64,000 bases of DNA from Tunturiibacter empetritectus. GTDB lineage: Bacteria; Acidobacteriota; Terriglobia; Terriglobales; Acidobacteriaceae. The notes beneath the pieces are model-generated. The model made no database searches. It saw only the letters and a program-made list of their open reading frames with translations, and was not told where the DNA came from. The DNA is taken from the NCBI RefSeq assembly GCF_013410875.1, contig NZ_JACCCU010000001.1, forward strand, positions 248,001 through 312,000. The letters are read 5' to 3'. Both the position numbers and the translations under genes were made by a program. Below, piece after piece: positions 34,276-43,050 of the stretch. Numbering within the stretch: the first letter of the stretch is position 1; each line of letters opens with the position of its first letter.

Positions 34276-34320
34276 CATTCTCCGGCAGATCCTTGCGGAT
34301 AAGTCGAGGCGTGTAGACCG

Positions 34321-34369
34321 TTGACAATAGTAGATGGGTCTACTATCTTAGTGGTAGACCCATCTACTA
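34321..34369 (+). promoter_or_regulatory. Promoter with 16-bp perfect inverted repeat (MarR operator) for the SDR gene
   Basis: TTGACA (34321-34326) and TATCTT (34344-34349), 17 bp apart, form a promoter. AGTAGATGGGTCTAC (34329-34343) and GTAGACCCATCTACT (34354-34368) are perfect complements, extended to 16 bp by the flanking T and A, and each arm is itself palindromic (GTAGA-TGGG-TCTAC). The arms cover the spacer and the start site, the classic repressor position. Confidence 0.72.
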
Positions 34370-34426
34370 AATGGGCTGTGAATACTAAAAAGCACGTATT
34401 TCGAGAAAATACACCGAGGATCTTCT

Positions 34427-35383
34427 ATGCAAACATGGACGGCGGCGGACATTGCATCACAGACCGGCAAATTAGTTATCGTGACTGGAGCGATGGGGGG
34501 ATTGGGATTCGAGACCGCGTTGGAACTTGCGCGGGCGGGCGCAGAGGTCATCCTTGCAGGTCGCAACAAGGAGAAGGGCAGCGTTGCGACACAACGTATA
34601 CGGCAGCAGGTAGCCTCGGCAAAGGTGCATTTTGAAGATGCAGACCTGGGCAGTCTCGAATCGATCAAGGCGTTTGCAAGCCGGATGCTCAATCAGGGCC
34701 GACCCATAGATATTCTGATCAATAACGCTGGAGTGATGGCGCCCCCAAAGCGGGGGTCCACCATCGATGGATTTGAGTTGCAGTTTGGCACCAATCACCT
34801 GGGCCACTTCGCTCTCACTGGACGCCTGCTGCCGCTGATGCTCCGTTGCGATCAACCCCGCGTCGTCACAGTAAGCAGCCTCATGCACCGGATGGGCGGT
34901 GACATCCATTTCGACGACCTGCAGTGGACGAGCCGGTACAAGCCAAATGCGGCTTATGCGCAATCGAAGCTGGCCAATCTTCTATTCACCTTCGAACTGC
35001 AGCGGCGAAGTAACGCGAATGGGTGGGGTTTAATCTCCAACGCAGCACATCCCGGCGCGGCGACCACCGACCTCATTTCAAATGGCGCCGGAATGGACAA
35101 GCCGCTCAACATGAAATTTGTGTCTTTGATAGGTCACTCCGCCGCTGCGGGCGCACTGCCAACCCTTTATGCGGCAACCTCACCCGACGCGAAACCGATG
35201 AGCTATTACGGCCCGAAAGGACTGTTCGAGCTCAAGGGAGCAGTCGGGCCAGCGATTGTCTCCGGCAAAGCGAAGGATCCTGCCACTGCCACACGACTTT
35301 GGGATGTCTCAGAAGAATTGACCGATGTCCGATGGCCGGATACAAGAAGTAATTCTGCTCTCAAGAATATCGCGGCCCAGTAA
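34427..35383 (+). CDS. Short-chain dehydrogenase (retinol dehydrogenase/WW-oxidoreductase-like)
   Basis: 318 residues. TGAMGGLG (coenzyme motif near residue 21), NNAGVM, VTVSSLMHR and the catalytic YAQSK are present, followed by the long C-terminal part typical of the retinol-dehydrogenase-like SDR branch (PGAATTDLI, YYGPKGLFELKG). GAGG lies before the ATG. Probably induced when the MarR protein releases the operator upstream. Substrate unknown. Confidence 0.93.
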   Translation: MQTWTAADIASQTGKLVIVTGAMGGLGFETALELARAGAEVILAGRNKEKGSVATQRIRQQVASAKVHFEDADLGSLESIKAFASRMLNQGRPIDILINNAGVMAPPKRGSTIDGFELQFGTNHLGHFALTGRLLPLMLRCDQPRVVTVSSLMHRMGGDIHFDDLQWTSRYKPNAAYAQSKLANLLFTFELQRRSNANGWGLISNAAHPGAATTDLISNGAGMDKPLNMKFVSLIGHSAAAGALPTLYAATSPDAKPMSYYGPKGLFELKGAVGPAIVSGKAKDPATATRLWDVSEELTDVRWPDTRSNSALKNIAAQ

Positions 35384-35465
35384 AGCGCAACCCATTAGTA
35401 ATCCGTAGTGCTTCCAGTGTTCGTTTTTCCGAAACTACAGACCATCTCTTTTGATGTGGGGGGAA

Positions 35466-35542
35466 TGGTGCGCCCGAGAAGATTCGAACTTCTGACCTAC
35501 AGCTTCGGAGGCTGCCGCTCTATCCAGCTGAGCTACGGGCGC
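35466..35542 (-). tRNA. tRNA-Arg (anticodon CCG)
   Basis: A full cloverleaf reads on the minus strand: acceptor GCGCCCG pairing with CGGGCGC, D arm GCTC-AGCTGGATA-GAGC, anticodon stem GCAGC/GCTGT with loop CTCCGAA (anticodon CCG, reading CGG), T arm AGAAG-TTCGAAT-CTTCT, discriminator A and encoded CCA. 77 nt with CCA. Confidence 0.97.
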
Positions 35543-35665
35543 ATACCTCTAGCCTAGCACGATCGCTTCCGGTTGACAGCCCGCGGCCCTTCGGTGGAGC
35601 ATCATCTCCAGCACTGAAAAGCCTTCCCAACCGCAGCCCAGCGCATCACGAAAGAGAGACCAAGT

Positions 35666-36205
35666 ATGCACCTCCGCTCCCTAGCCTTAGCCGCCTGTTG
35701 CACTCTCATGACCACCGCAACCACGCTCCAGATCACCGCTCAAGATGCCAAGCCCCTCGCCAGCCCAGCCGCCACCGCCGAGGCCAGCCTCAACGGCAAG
35801 CAACTCACCATCAAGTACAACTCCCCCCGCCTCAAAGGCCGCACCATCGGCACCACCATCGTCCCCTACGGTCAGGTCTGGCGCACCGGAGCCAACCCCG
35901 CCACCACCTTCATCACCGCGACAAACCTGAAGATCGGCACCCTCGACGTCCCGGCCGGCACCTACACCCTCTACACCCTGCCCAGCGCCAGCCAGTGGCT
36001 CCTCATCGTCAACAAGCAGACCGGCCAGTGGGGCACCGAATACTCCGAAGCCCAGGACCTCGGCCGCACCCCCATGACGAGCAAAACCCTTCCAGCATCG
36101 CAGGAGAACATGTCCATCTCCTTCGAACACACCAAAGGAGCCACCACGGAACTCCACGTCAAATGGGCCACCACCGACGAATATGTAACTGTTAAAGCCC
36201 AGTAA
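35666..36205 (+). CDS. Secreted DUF2911 protein
   Basis: 179 residues with a signal peptide. The conserved blocks LTIKYNSPRLKGRTI, GQVWRTGANPATTF, VPAGTYTLYTLP and WLLIVNKQTGQWG define DUF2911, an all-beta secreted family of unknown function common in Bacteroidetes and Acidobacteria. The family is complete here. Confidence 0.93.
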   Translation: MHLRSLALAACCTLMTTATTLQITAQDAKPLASPAATAEASLNGKQLTIKYNSPRLKGRTIGTTIVPYGQVWRTGANPATTFITATNLKIGTLDVPAGTYTLYTLPSASQWLLIVNKQTGQWGTEYSEAQDLGRTPMTSKTLPASQENMSISFEHTKGATTELHVKWATTDEYVTVKAQ

Positions 36206-36272
36206 GCCAGCCGAGTAAGTCAGCTCAGCCAAGCAAGGCCGGCCGGAGAAGTCGAAGCGCGAAACAGAAAAC

Positions 36273-36554
36273 CTACTTCGCCGCTTCCTTCTCCAGTTCG
36301 AGCCGATCCAGCCGTAACCGCTCCATCACCGAAGCGACCAGCTCCTTCGCTCCATTCAAATTCATCAACACTGCCTGCAGATCCAGCGCCGGAACCGCAG
36401 GATTCCGCGTGCTCGCGCAGTAAACCCCATGCTGCCCAATCAGGACCAGCGCATCGGTCAGCACATCCAGCGTCACCGCCAGCCGTCCGCGCGCCTCTCC
36501 CATCATGAACTCATACTTCTCCAGCTCATCCTGCCGATCATAGAAGACAGACAC
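36273..36554 (-). CDS. Small protein of unknown function, last gene of the glycine cleavage operon
   Basis: 93 residues, largely helical and soluble, with the segment ALVLIGQHGVYCASTRNP in the middle. Starts with GTG at 36554, one base after the gcvPB stop, with AAGGAG at the correct distance inside the end of gcvPB; a longer frame within gcvPB is rejected. Co-translation with gcvPB suggests a related role but I do not recognise the family. Confidence 0.72.
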   Translation of the reverse strand: MSVFYDRQDELEKYEFMMGEARGRLAVTLDVLTDALVLIGQHGVYCASTRNPAVPALDLQAVLMNLNGAKELVASVMERLRLDRLELEKEAAK

Positions 36555-36555
36555 G

Positions 36556-38100
36556 CTACCACTCCTTCGCGGCCGTATCGACCAGCACCGGCTCCGCAGC
36601 CACAGGAGCCTTCCAGCGCAGAATCGGCTTCCTCGCCGCCGTCGTCTCATCCAGCCGCTGCAGCCGCGTCGTATGCGGCGCCGTCTGCACCAGCTCAGGA
36701 TTCTCTTCCGCCTCCCGCGCAATCTGCTTCAGCGCATCGATCAGCAGATCCAGCTCCTCGCGGCTCTCGCTCTCGGTCGGCTCAATCATCATCGCGCCGT
36801 TGACCACCAGCGGGAACGAAACCGTATACGCATGGAAGCCGTAGTCGATCAGGCGCTTGCCCATATCGCCCGTCTTCACGCCGTTCTTCGCCTGCAGCTT
36901 GTCCGAGAACACAACCTCATGCAGCGACCGCGTTTTGTACGGCAGCTCAAACGTGCCCTCCAGCTTCGCACGAATGTAGTTCGCATTCAGCACGGCATCC
37001 TCAGTCGTCTGCCGCAGCCCATCCGGCCCATTGGCCAGAATGTACGCCAGCGCCCGCACAAACATCCCGAAGTTGCCGTAGAACATCCGCACGCGCCCCA
37101 CACTCTGCGGCCGGTTGTACTCCAGCCCCAGCTTTCCATCAGCCTTCGTCACCACAATCGGCGTAGGCAGAAACGGCTCCAGAATCTTTTTGCAAGCGAC
37201 CGGCCCCGACCCCGGACCACCGCCACCATGCGGCGTAGAAAACGTCTTGTGCAGATTCAGATGCATCACATCGACGCCAAAATCTCCCGGCCGCGTCTTG
37301 CCCACCAGCGCGTTCATATTCGCGCCGTCCATATACAGCAGCGCGCCCTTCGCATGCAGAATGTCCGCAATCTTATGAATGTCGCTCTCGAACACACCAA
37401 TCGTCGAAGGATTCGTCAGCATCAGCGCAGCGGTATCTTCATCGACCATCCGCTCCAACTCAGCCACATCCACCATGCCTTGAGCATTCGACTTCAGATT
37501 GGCAACCTCGTATCCGCATACGGCAGCAGTAGCCGGATTTGTCCCATGCGCCGAGTCTGGAATCAGAATCTTCTTCCGCGGATTTCCCTTCGACTCGTGA
37601 TATGCCCGCACCAGCAGGATGCCCGTAAACTCACCATGTGCGCCAGCCGCCGGCTGCAGCGTAATCGTGTCCATGCCGGTAATCTCAATCAGCGCATCGG
37701 ACAGCGTCTTCATAATCCCCAGGCAGCCCTGCGACAGCGACTCCGGCTGATAGGGATGCGCCTCCGCAATCCCCTCCAGCCGCGCCACGGCCTCATTCAC
37801 GCGCGGGTTGTACTTCATCGTGCAGCTTCCCAGCGGATACATCCCCAGATCGATCGCATAGTTCCACGTCGAAAGCCGTGTGAAGTGCCGAATGATCTCG
37901 ATCTCGCTCAACTCCGGCATCACGCCGAGATCCGTCCGCACGGAATCCCCGAGCAGCGCCACCGAATCCACCGCCGGCACATCCAGCTCCGCCAGCCGAT
38001 AAGCCTTCTTCCCCGGCGAAGACTTCTCGAACATCAGGTCTTCGTTCTGATTCGTGTGCGTCGTAGCCTTCTTCGGCGTCCCTACAAACTTATCTGCCAT
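36556..38100 (-). CDS. gcvPB: Glycine dehydrogenase (decarboxylating) subunit 2
   Basis: 514 residues; C-terminal half of the P-protein in its two-subunit form, carrying the pyridoxal phosphate lysine in HLNLHKTFSTPHGGGGPG (near residue 280). GSCTMKYNPRVNE and AGAHGEFTG are also conserved. With GcvPA it decarboxylates glycine and passes the aminomethyl group to lipoyl-GcvH. Its start overlaps the 71-residue membrane-protein gene by 11 bp. Confidence 0.97.
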   Translation of the reverse strand: MADKFVGTPKKATTHTNQNEDLMFEKSSPGKKAYRLAELDVPAVDSVALLGDSVRTDLGVMPELSEIEIIRHFTRLSTWNYAIDLGMYPLGSCTMKYNPRVNEAVARLEGIAEAHPYQPESLSQGCLGIMKTLSDALIEITGMDTITLQPAAGAHGEFTGILLVRAYHESKGNPRKKILIPDSAHGTNPATAAVCGYEVANLKSNAQGMVDVAELERMVDEDTAALMLTNPSTIGVFESDIHKIADILHAKGALLYMDGANMNALVGKTRPGDFGVDVMHLNLHKTFSTPHGGGGPGSGPVACKKILEPFLPTPIVVTKADGKLGLEYNRPQSVGRVRMFYGNFGMFVRALAYILANGPDGLRQTTEDAVLNANYIRAKLEGTFELPYKTRSLHEVVFSDKLQAKNGVKTGDMGKRLIDYGFHAYTVSFPLVVNGAMMIEPTESESREELDLLIDALKQIAREAEENPELVQTAPHTTRLQRLDETTAARKPILRWKAPVAAEPVLVDTAAKEW

Positions 38101-38305
38101 TTGTTTTGCGCCTCTCTGCTAATGTCTGCTGTTTTGCTTGACGGGTTTTTGTAAACCAGAAGAAACTTATGGCCATAATGAGCAAATCGATGACGATTCG
38201 TAAAGTTGCGTGAAGGCCTGAGGAGCTTTTCCATAGAAAGGCAAGCATTAGGTGTGCCGTTGCAAGCATCGCGATAGTGAAACTTAAAACGCGTTCTAAT
38301 TTCAT
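38090..38305 (-). CDS. Small membrane protein inside the glycine cleavage operon
   Basis: 71 residues: two hydrophobic helices (VLSFTIAMLATAHLMLAFLW and IVIDLLIMAISFFWF) and a basic tail (TKTRQAKQQTLAERRK). The ATG is 3 bp after the stop of the upstream gene, with GGAG nine nt upstream, and the end overlaps gcvPB by 11 bp. Less GC-rich than its neighbours. Not recognised. Confidence 0.65.
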   Translation of the reverse strand: MKLERVLSFTIAMLATAHLMLAFLWKSSSGLHATLRIVIDLLIMAISFFWFTKTRQAKQQTLAERRKTNGR

Positions 38306-38308
38306 GAC

Positions 38309-38653
38309 CTAGAACTCCTGCGCATCCGCTGCGCTTCCGGTCTCCGAGTAGCTCCCCGACTCCGGCCCATCCAAATCTTCTTCCCGCAAAGAAAGCCCAA
38401 ACACCGTGCCATTCTCAAACTCAATCGTCAGCGCGTCGCCCTCTTCAAGCGTAGCCTGCACAACCTTGTCATTGATCTGCGCGCACAAAGCATTCCGATA
38501 CTCCGGCTCACCATAAGCCACCGAAAACTCCGGAAACAAAACATGCGGCCACGCATGCAACGTCAGCAGAGGAGCCTCAAACCGAAGCTGCAGGAAATCC
38601 TCGACGAACTCAACCGCCTTCAACTCTTCGCCAACAATCGCCGACACATCCAT
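38309..38653 (-). CDS. Unrecognised 114-residue protein inside the glycine cleavage operon
   Basis: Starts 2 bp after the gcvPA stop (ATG at 38653). A compact alpha/beta protein: VEFVEDFLQLRFEAPLLTLHAWPHV, then QINDKVVQATLEEGDALTIEFENG and the end SLREEDLDGPESGSY. The strand pattern and the GPE motif recall small families annotated only as hypothetical; a similar layout is seen in the gene at 54793. No glycine cleavage function is known for it. The longer frame back to 38764 overlaps gcvPA and is rejected. Confidence 0.75.
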   Translation of the reverse strand: MDVSAIVGEELKAVEFVEDFLQLRFEAPLLTLHAWPHVLFPEFSVAYGEPEYRNALCAQINDKVVQATLEEGDALTIEFENGTVFGLSLREEDLDGPESGSYSETGSAADAQEF

Positions 38654-38655
38654 CG

Positions 38656-39999
38656 TTAAGCCTTCTTGCCTGCAAGCGACGCCGCAACCGCATCCATCTG
38701 CTTCCGCGTCGTCAGCTCGGTTGCGCACCACAGGCTCGCATTCGGCCCAAGCTCGGGATACCACTTCTGTAGCGGCAATCCACCAATGATCTTGTCTCCA
38801 AGGAGAGCAGCGTTGGTCTCCTCAGCACTCTTCGGCAGCTCCAACACAAACTCATGAAACCGCGGCGCCCCATCAAACAGCACCTTCGCGCCAGCAGAAG
38901 AACCAAGCACGCTCTGCAAATAAGCCGCCTTGGCCAAATTCTGCTCTGCCAAATCCTTCATCCCCTGCTTGCCGTACACGCTCAAGAAGATCGTCGTCAT
39001 CATCGCAACCAGCGCCTGATTCGTGCAGATGTTCGAGGTCGCCTTCTCCCGCCGAATATGTTGCTCACGAGTCGACAGCGTCAGCACAAACCCGCGCTTG
39101 CCATCCTTATCCTTCGTCTCGCCGATCAGCCTTCCCGGCATCTGCCGCAGAAACTTCTCCTTGCAGGCAATCACGCCGCAGTAAGGCCCGCCATATCCAA
39201 CCGCCACGCCATACGACTGCGCCTCCAGCGAAACAATATCCGCCTCAGCCGGCGGTCGTACGATCCCCAGCGACACCGCCTCCGCAATCGAAACGATCAG
39301 CAGCGCGCCCTTCGCATGAGCAATCTCAGCAATCGCCGCAACATCCTCAATCGTGCCAAAGAAATTCGGCGACTGAATCAACACGCAAGCCGTATCCTTC
39401 GTGATCGCAGCATCGAGCGCCGCCAGATCCACGCGCCCATTCGCCGAGTATCCAACTTCAACCGTAGGAATCTCCTGGTGCTGCGCATACGTCGCAATCA
39501 CCTCGCGATACTCCGGATGCACCGTCCGCGCAATCACCGCGCCATCGCGCCCGGTCACGCGCACCGCCATCATGATCGCCTCAGCCGCGCCGGTCGAGCC
39601 GTCATACATCGACGCGTTCGCAATCTCCATCCCCGTCAGCTCGCAGATCATCGTCTGGAACTCGAACATCGCCTGAAGCGTTCCTTGCGAGATCTCCGGC
39701 TGATACGGCGTATAGCTCGTCAGAAACTCACCACGCTGCACCAGCGAATCGATAATCACGGGCCGATAGTGCCGATAAACACCCGCGCCCAGAAAGCTCG
39801 AATAACCAACCGCGTTATTGTCCGCAAACTCGCGAAAGCGATCCAGAATCTCCGACTCCCCATGCTGCCGTGGAATCTTCAGATCGCGCTTCAGTTGAAA
39901 CTCCGCTGGAATCGTAGAAAACAGATCGTCGATCGACGCCACGCCAATCTCGGCAAGCATCTCCTCGCGATCCACGGGGGACTTCGGCAAATAGCGCAT
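38656..39999 (-). CDS. gcvPA: Glycine dehydrogenase (decarboxylating) subunit 1
   Basis: 447 residues, the N-terminal half of the two-subunit P-protein: [46 protein letters not shown] and the [16 protein letters not shown] region are diagnostic. It pairs with GcvPB, encoded two small genes downstream. Only 3 bp separate it from gcvH. Confidence 0.97.
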   Translation of the reverse strand: MRYLPKSPVDREEMLAEIGVASIDDLFSTIPAEFQLKRDLKIPRQHGESEILDRFREFADNNAVGYSSFLGAGVYRHYRPVIIDSLVQRGEFLTSYTPYQPEISQGTLQAMFEFQTMICELTGMEIANASMYDGSTGAAEAIMMAVRVTGRDGAVIARTVHPEYREVIATYAQHQEIPTVEVGYSANGRVDLAALDAAITKDTACVLIQSPNFFGTIEDVAAIAEIAHAKGALLIVSIAEAVSLGIVRPPAEADIVSLEAQSYGVAVGYGGPYCGVIACKEKFLRQMPGRLIGETKDKDGKRGFVLTLSTREQHIRREKATSNICTNQALVAMMTTIFLSVYGKQGMKDLAEQNLAKAAYLQSVLGSSAGAKVLFDGAPRFHEFVLELPKSAEETNAALLGDKIIGGLPLQKWYPELGPNASLWCATELTTRKQMDAVAASLAGKKA

Positions 40000-40002
40000 C
40001 TC

Positions 40003-40392
40003 TTAGTGTCCGGTCTCTTCAGCAGTAAATTTCTCGTAATCGGCCGCGGTCAAAAGCCCATCGACCTGCTTCGCATCCGCAAGCTCAACCTTCAGCAGCC
40101 AGGTCGTATTCGCATCCGTGTTGATCTTCTCCGGAGCGTCCTTCAACTCTTCATTGATCGCCGTCACCTTGCCCGACACCGGCGCAAACAGGTCCGACAC
40201 CGCCTTCACCGACTCCACCGAACCGAAGCTCTTTGACGCCTCTACCGAATCGCCCACCTTCGGCAGGTCGACAAACACAATGTCACCCAGCGAGTTCTGC
40301 GCGTAGTCCGTGATGCCGACGGTTCCAATGTTGCCGTCGACCTTGATCCACTCGTGTTCCTTCGTGTAGCGATAGTCCGCAGGGTAAGCCAT
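40003..40392 (-). CDS. gcvH: Glycine cleavage system H protein
   Basis: 129 residues, complete: YTKEHEWIKVDG at the start and the lipoyl-lysine motif SVESVKAVSDLFAPVSG near residue 62 (Lys of ESVKA). It carries the aminomethyl group between the P and T proteins. 49 bp separate it from gcvT upstream. Confidence 0.97.
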   Translation of the reverse strand: MAYPADYRYTKEHEWIKVDGNIGTVGITDYAQNSLGDIVFVDLPKVGDSVEASKSFGSVESVKAVSDLFAPVSGKVTAINEELKDAPEKINTDANTTWLLKVELADAKQVDGLLTAADYEKFTAEETGH

Positions 40393-40441
40393 TCATCGTT
40401 CTCCAGAGAAAGTGTGTGTGACTCAATTGTAGATGCTCGGG

Positions 40442-41578
40442 CTACGCGGTTTTCTTCGCCCGTTTATAGAAGGGAAGCGGAACAACCTTGGCCTTCACCA
40501 TCTGGCCGCGAATCTCCACCGCAACCTCGGTATCAAGCGCGGTGTACTCCACTGGCACATAAGCCATCGCAATATTCTTCTTCAGAAACGGCGAAGGCGA
40601 TCCGCTGGTAATCTCGCCAAGCCGCTTTCCTTCAACCGAAAACACCGTATACCCATCCCGCCCAATCCCGCGCTCGATCATCTCCAGCCCCACCAGCTTG
40701 CGGCCCGGCCCACCCGCGGCTTCTATCGCCACCAACGCGGCGCGCCCCACAAACTCCGGCTTCTCGAGCTTCGCATATCGCCCCAGCCCAGCCTCCAGCA
40801 CGTTGATCGTGTCCGAAATCTCATGCCCATAGAGCGCCATCCCAGCCTCGAGCCGCAGCGTATTCCGTGCCCCCAGCCCACACGCCAGAATCCCGAACTC
40901 CGCGCCCGCCTCCAGCACCTCGCCCCATACCCGCGCACTCGTCGGCTCGTCCGACGGAATATAAATCTCAAACCCATCCTCGCCCGTATACCCCGTCCGA
41001 GCGATCATCACGTTATGCAGACCACACACCTGCCCCCACGTAAACCAGTAGTTCTTGATCGTGCTCAAATCCGTCGAGGTCAGCTTCTGCAGCGTCTCCG
41101 CGGCTCTCGGCCCCTGGATCGCAAGCTGCGTGTAGTAGTCGCTGAAGTCGTTCACATGCACGCCCGGCATATGCCCGATCGTCTTCCGCACCCACTCGAC
41201 ATCCTTCTCCCGCGTGCCGGCATTGATCACGATCAGGTAGTCGTTGTCGGAAAGCTTATGCACAATGACGTCATCCACAAATGTGCCATTCGGATACAGC
41301 ATCGCCGAATAGTGCGCCTGTCCCACCGCCAGCTTCGAAGCATCGTTCATGCAAAGCTGCTGCACCGCCGCCAGCGATCCCGGCCCGCGCAGCTGAATGT
41401 CTCCCATGTGCGACACGTCGAACACGCCCACCGCCGTCCGCACCGCCATATGTTCAGCAATCAAACCGCAGCAATCCACCGGCATATCCCATCCGCCGAA
41501 GTCGACCATCTTGGACTTAGCCGCCCGGTGCACCGCGTTCAATGCCGTCTTACGAAGTGGTATTTGCAGTTCTGACAA
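40442..41578 (-). CDS. gcvT: Aminomethyltransferase (glycine cleavage T protein)
   Basis: 378 residues. LRKTALNAVHRAAKSKMVDFGGWDMPV at the start, FDVSHMG, and ARTGYTGEDGFEIY are the family hallmarks; it transfers the one-carbon unit to tetrahydrofolate. No ATG stands near the start. Two TTG codons are in frame: 41593 and 41578. The second is preferred because GGAG lies nine nt before it and because the promoter just upstream should start transcription near 41592. First gene of the operon gcvT-gcvH-gcvPA-x-y-gcvPB-z. Confidence 0.95.
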   Translation of the reverse strand: MSELQIPLRKTALNAVHRAAKSKMVDFGGWDMPVDCCGLIAEHMAVRTAVGVFDVSHMGDIQLRGPGSLAAVQQLCMNDASKLAVGQAHYSAMLYPNGTFVDDVIVHKLSDNDYLIVINAGTREKDVEWVRKTIGHMPGVHVNDFSDYYTQLAIQGPRAAETLQKLTSTDLSTIKNYWFTWGQVCGLHNVMIARTGYTGEDGFEIYIPSDEPTSARVWGEVLEAGAEFGILACGLGARNTLRLEAGMALYGHEISDTINVLEAGLGRYAKLEKPEFVGRAALVAIEAAGGPGRKLVGLEMIERGIGRDGYTVFSVEGKRLGEITSGSPSPFLKKNIAMAYVPVEYTALDTEVAVEIRGQMVKAKVVPLPFYKRAKKTA

Positions 41579-41598
41579 GATAATCGTCTCCAATCGTT

Positions 41599-41627
41599 AT
41601 CGTAGAGTGCGGACACCTCAAGGTCAA
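41599..41627 (-). promoter_or_regulatory. Promoter of the glycine cleavage operon
   Basis: Minus-strand TTGACC (41622-41627), exactly 17 bp, TACGAT (41599-41604). The predicted start near 41592 leaves a leader of only about 14 nt, just enough for TTGGAG and the TTG start at 41578. It leaves no room for a glycine riboswitch. Confidence 0.65.
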
Positions 41628-41695
41628 CGCGGGGGATTGTCAGGATAATAAGACTGTGCCATCCTTCATTGACTCGTCACCATTTGGAGGCTTCG

Positions 41696-42352
41696 TTGCA
41701 ATCTCTTCGTGTCCTTGCCATATTTGCTTCTCTCCTGTCCGTAACACCGTTCGTGCATGCTCAAAGCTCACCTGAGCCTATTCCGGGCGTTCGGATACCT
41801 AATGGCAGCATCCCATGGGCCCTTGATCTTTACGAAGGCAGACAACAGATCGTGCCGATCCATCACACGAGCGTCGAGGTCAACAATCACAAAGGGGCAA
41901 ACGTCGCCGGCTCGCTCGCTGGAAGCGTCTTCTATAAGCCCAAGATGACGACAGAGGTAAACGGCGCACACGCCAGGGTTGCTCTTCATACAGATAAACC
42001 TGTCTTTTATGTCCACGTCATGGATGATCCCGGCGGCGACTCGTCCGCGTCTGCCGCCAACTGGGCCATCGTTCGCGCCAGCATCGATAAAGATCGCCGC
42101 ATCCTTTCCCAGGTCAACTTCACGCAACTTACGGGAAACGCTAAGAGAAATGCCTTCCAGGTAGATGCGAGTATCGAAAAGCTTGATGACGGTTGGTTCA
42201 AGATCGTTCCCAAAGAGCCATTAGCTCCCGGCGAATATGCACTCCAGCCCGTGCCGAAGGCTGCGAACACCTTCTCCACTGTCGTCTTTGATTTCACCAT
42301 CGACTCCAAAGCCCCAGACGCGTCGGACGCTCTCTCTGCACCCACGTCTTAA
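41696..42352 (+). CDS. Secreted protein, paralogue-like to the protein at 7.5 kb
   Basis: 218 residues with a signal peptide (SLRVLAIFASLLSVTPFVHA). TTG at 41696 is chosen since GGAGG lies five nt upstream and the signal peptide then begins at once; a TTG at 41669 would add nine residues. The end, LDDGWFKIVPKEPLAPGEYALQPV, resembles the C-terminal domain of the secreted protein at 7529-8593. Middle segment LHTDKPVFYVHVMDDPGG likewise resembles LHVKDPVLYLRIGD there. Unknown function. Confidence 0.78.
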   Translation: MQSLRVLAIFASLLSVTPFVHAQSSPEPIPGVRIPNGSIPWALDLYEGRQQIVPIHHTSVEVNNHKGANVAGSLAGSVFYKPKMTTEVNGAHARVALHTDKPVFYVHVMDDPGGDSSASAANWAIVRASIDKDRRILSQVNFTQLTGNAKRNAFQVDASIEKLDDGWFKIVPKEPLAPGEYALQPVPKAANTFSTVVFDFTIDSKAPDASDALSAPTS

Positions 42353-42388
42353 CAAACGTAGGCAGACGTAATCGCAACTGCTGCTAAT

Positions 42389-42952
42389 TCAGGGCATCAT
42401 GCGCGTCTTCAAAGATTCAACCTGTTGCTTCAGAGCAGCATAGGCTGTATCGGTAGGCTGCCCCTGTGTCTGCCACACCACGTTCCCTTGATTATCAACG
42501 ACCAAAAGATAAGCATCGTCCGGTTGACTGTAGTGCGTTATAGCCTTCCATCCGGCCTCATTGTTAGCAACCGGCACAACTCGAGGCTGCGCCCGCTCCG
42601 GCGTCGACGACTTGATCGACCGCAGCACAACCCCCCGGACAAATCCCGGCACTGCAGCCACCACCGGCAACTCGTAGTACGCCACGACAGGCGAGGTCCG
42701 ATAGTCCGCCGCAATCCTTCGCGCCCAGCCCGTCACTTCCTCTCGGGAGCCGCGACTGAATCCGATGACCAGAATCCCAGCCGTCTTCCCCTGCAACGCC
42801 GCAGGTAGATTCACCGCCTGATTCGCAAACGAGGTGCCACGAACCTCCGGGATCCGCTCCGCCGAAGCACAAGGAACGATCATCAGTCCGGTTACCGCCA
42901 GCAGCGCCAACGACAGATTGCGGCTGATAGGACGCTTCGCTCTCCAACCCAT
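42389..42952 (-). CDS. Secreted thioredoxin-like-fold protein without active-site cysteines
   Basis: 187 residues with a signal peptide (SLALLAVTGLMIVPCASA). GKTAGILVIGFSRGSREEVTGWARRI, YELPVVAAVPGFVRGVV and DAYLLVVDNQGNVVWQTQGQPTDTAYAAL are laid out like a redoxin fold (and like the ATP10 family), but no CxxC is present, so a redox role is doubtful. Convergent with the preceding gene. Confidence 0.7.
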   Translation of the reverse strand: MGWRAKRPISRNLSLALLAVTGLMIVPCASAERIPEVRGTSFANQAVNLPAALQGKTAGILVIGFSRGSREEVTGWARRIAADYRTSPVVAYYELPVVAAVPGFVRGVVLRSIKSSTPERAQPRVVPVANNEAGWKAITHYSQPDDAYLLVVDNQGNVVWQTQGQPTDTAYAALKQQVESLKTRMMP

Positions 42953-43050
42953 AGACTCAGTCTAGAGTCACCCGCCTCTCAACCTCTTTTTGGCCCTCAA
43001 ATCGATACGATCCGATGAAACTTCATCCACCAGCTTTATCGTGCAGCTTC

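Noticed and set aside
36673..40236. Long Arg/His-rich plus-strand frames opposite the glycine cleavage operon
   Set aside because: Antisense shadows of gcvPB, gcvPA and neighbours created by high GC at third positions; no recognisable motifs.
41594..41668. Glycine riboswitch upstream of gcvT
   Set aside because: The promoter leaves only about 14 nt of leader, and no aptamer-like sequence is present.
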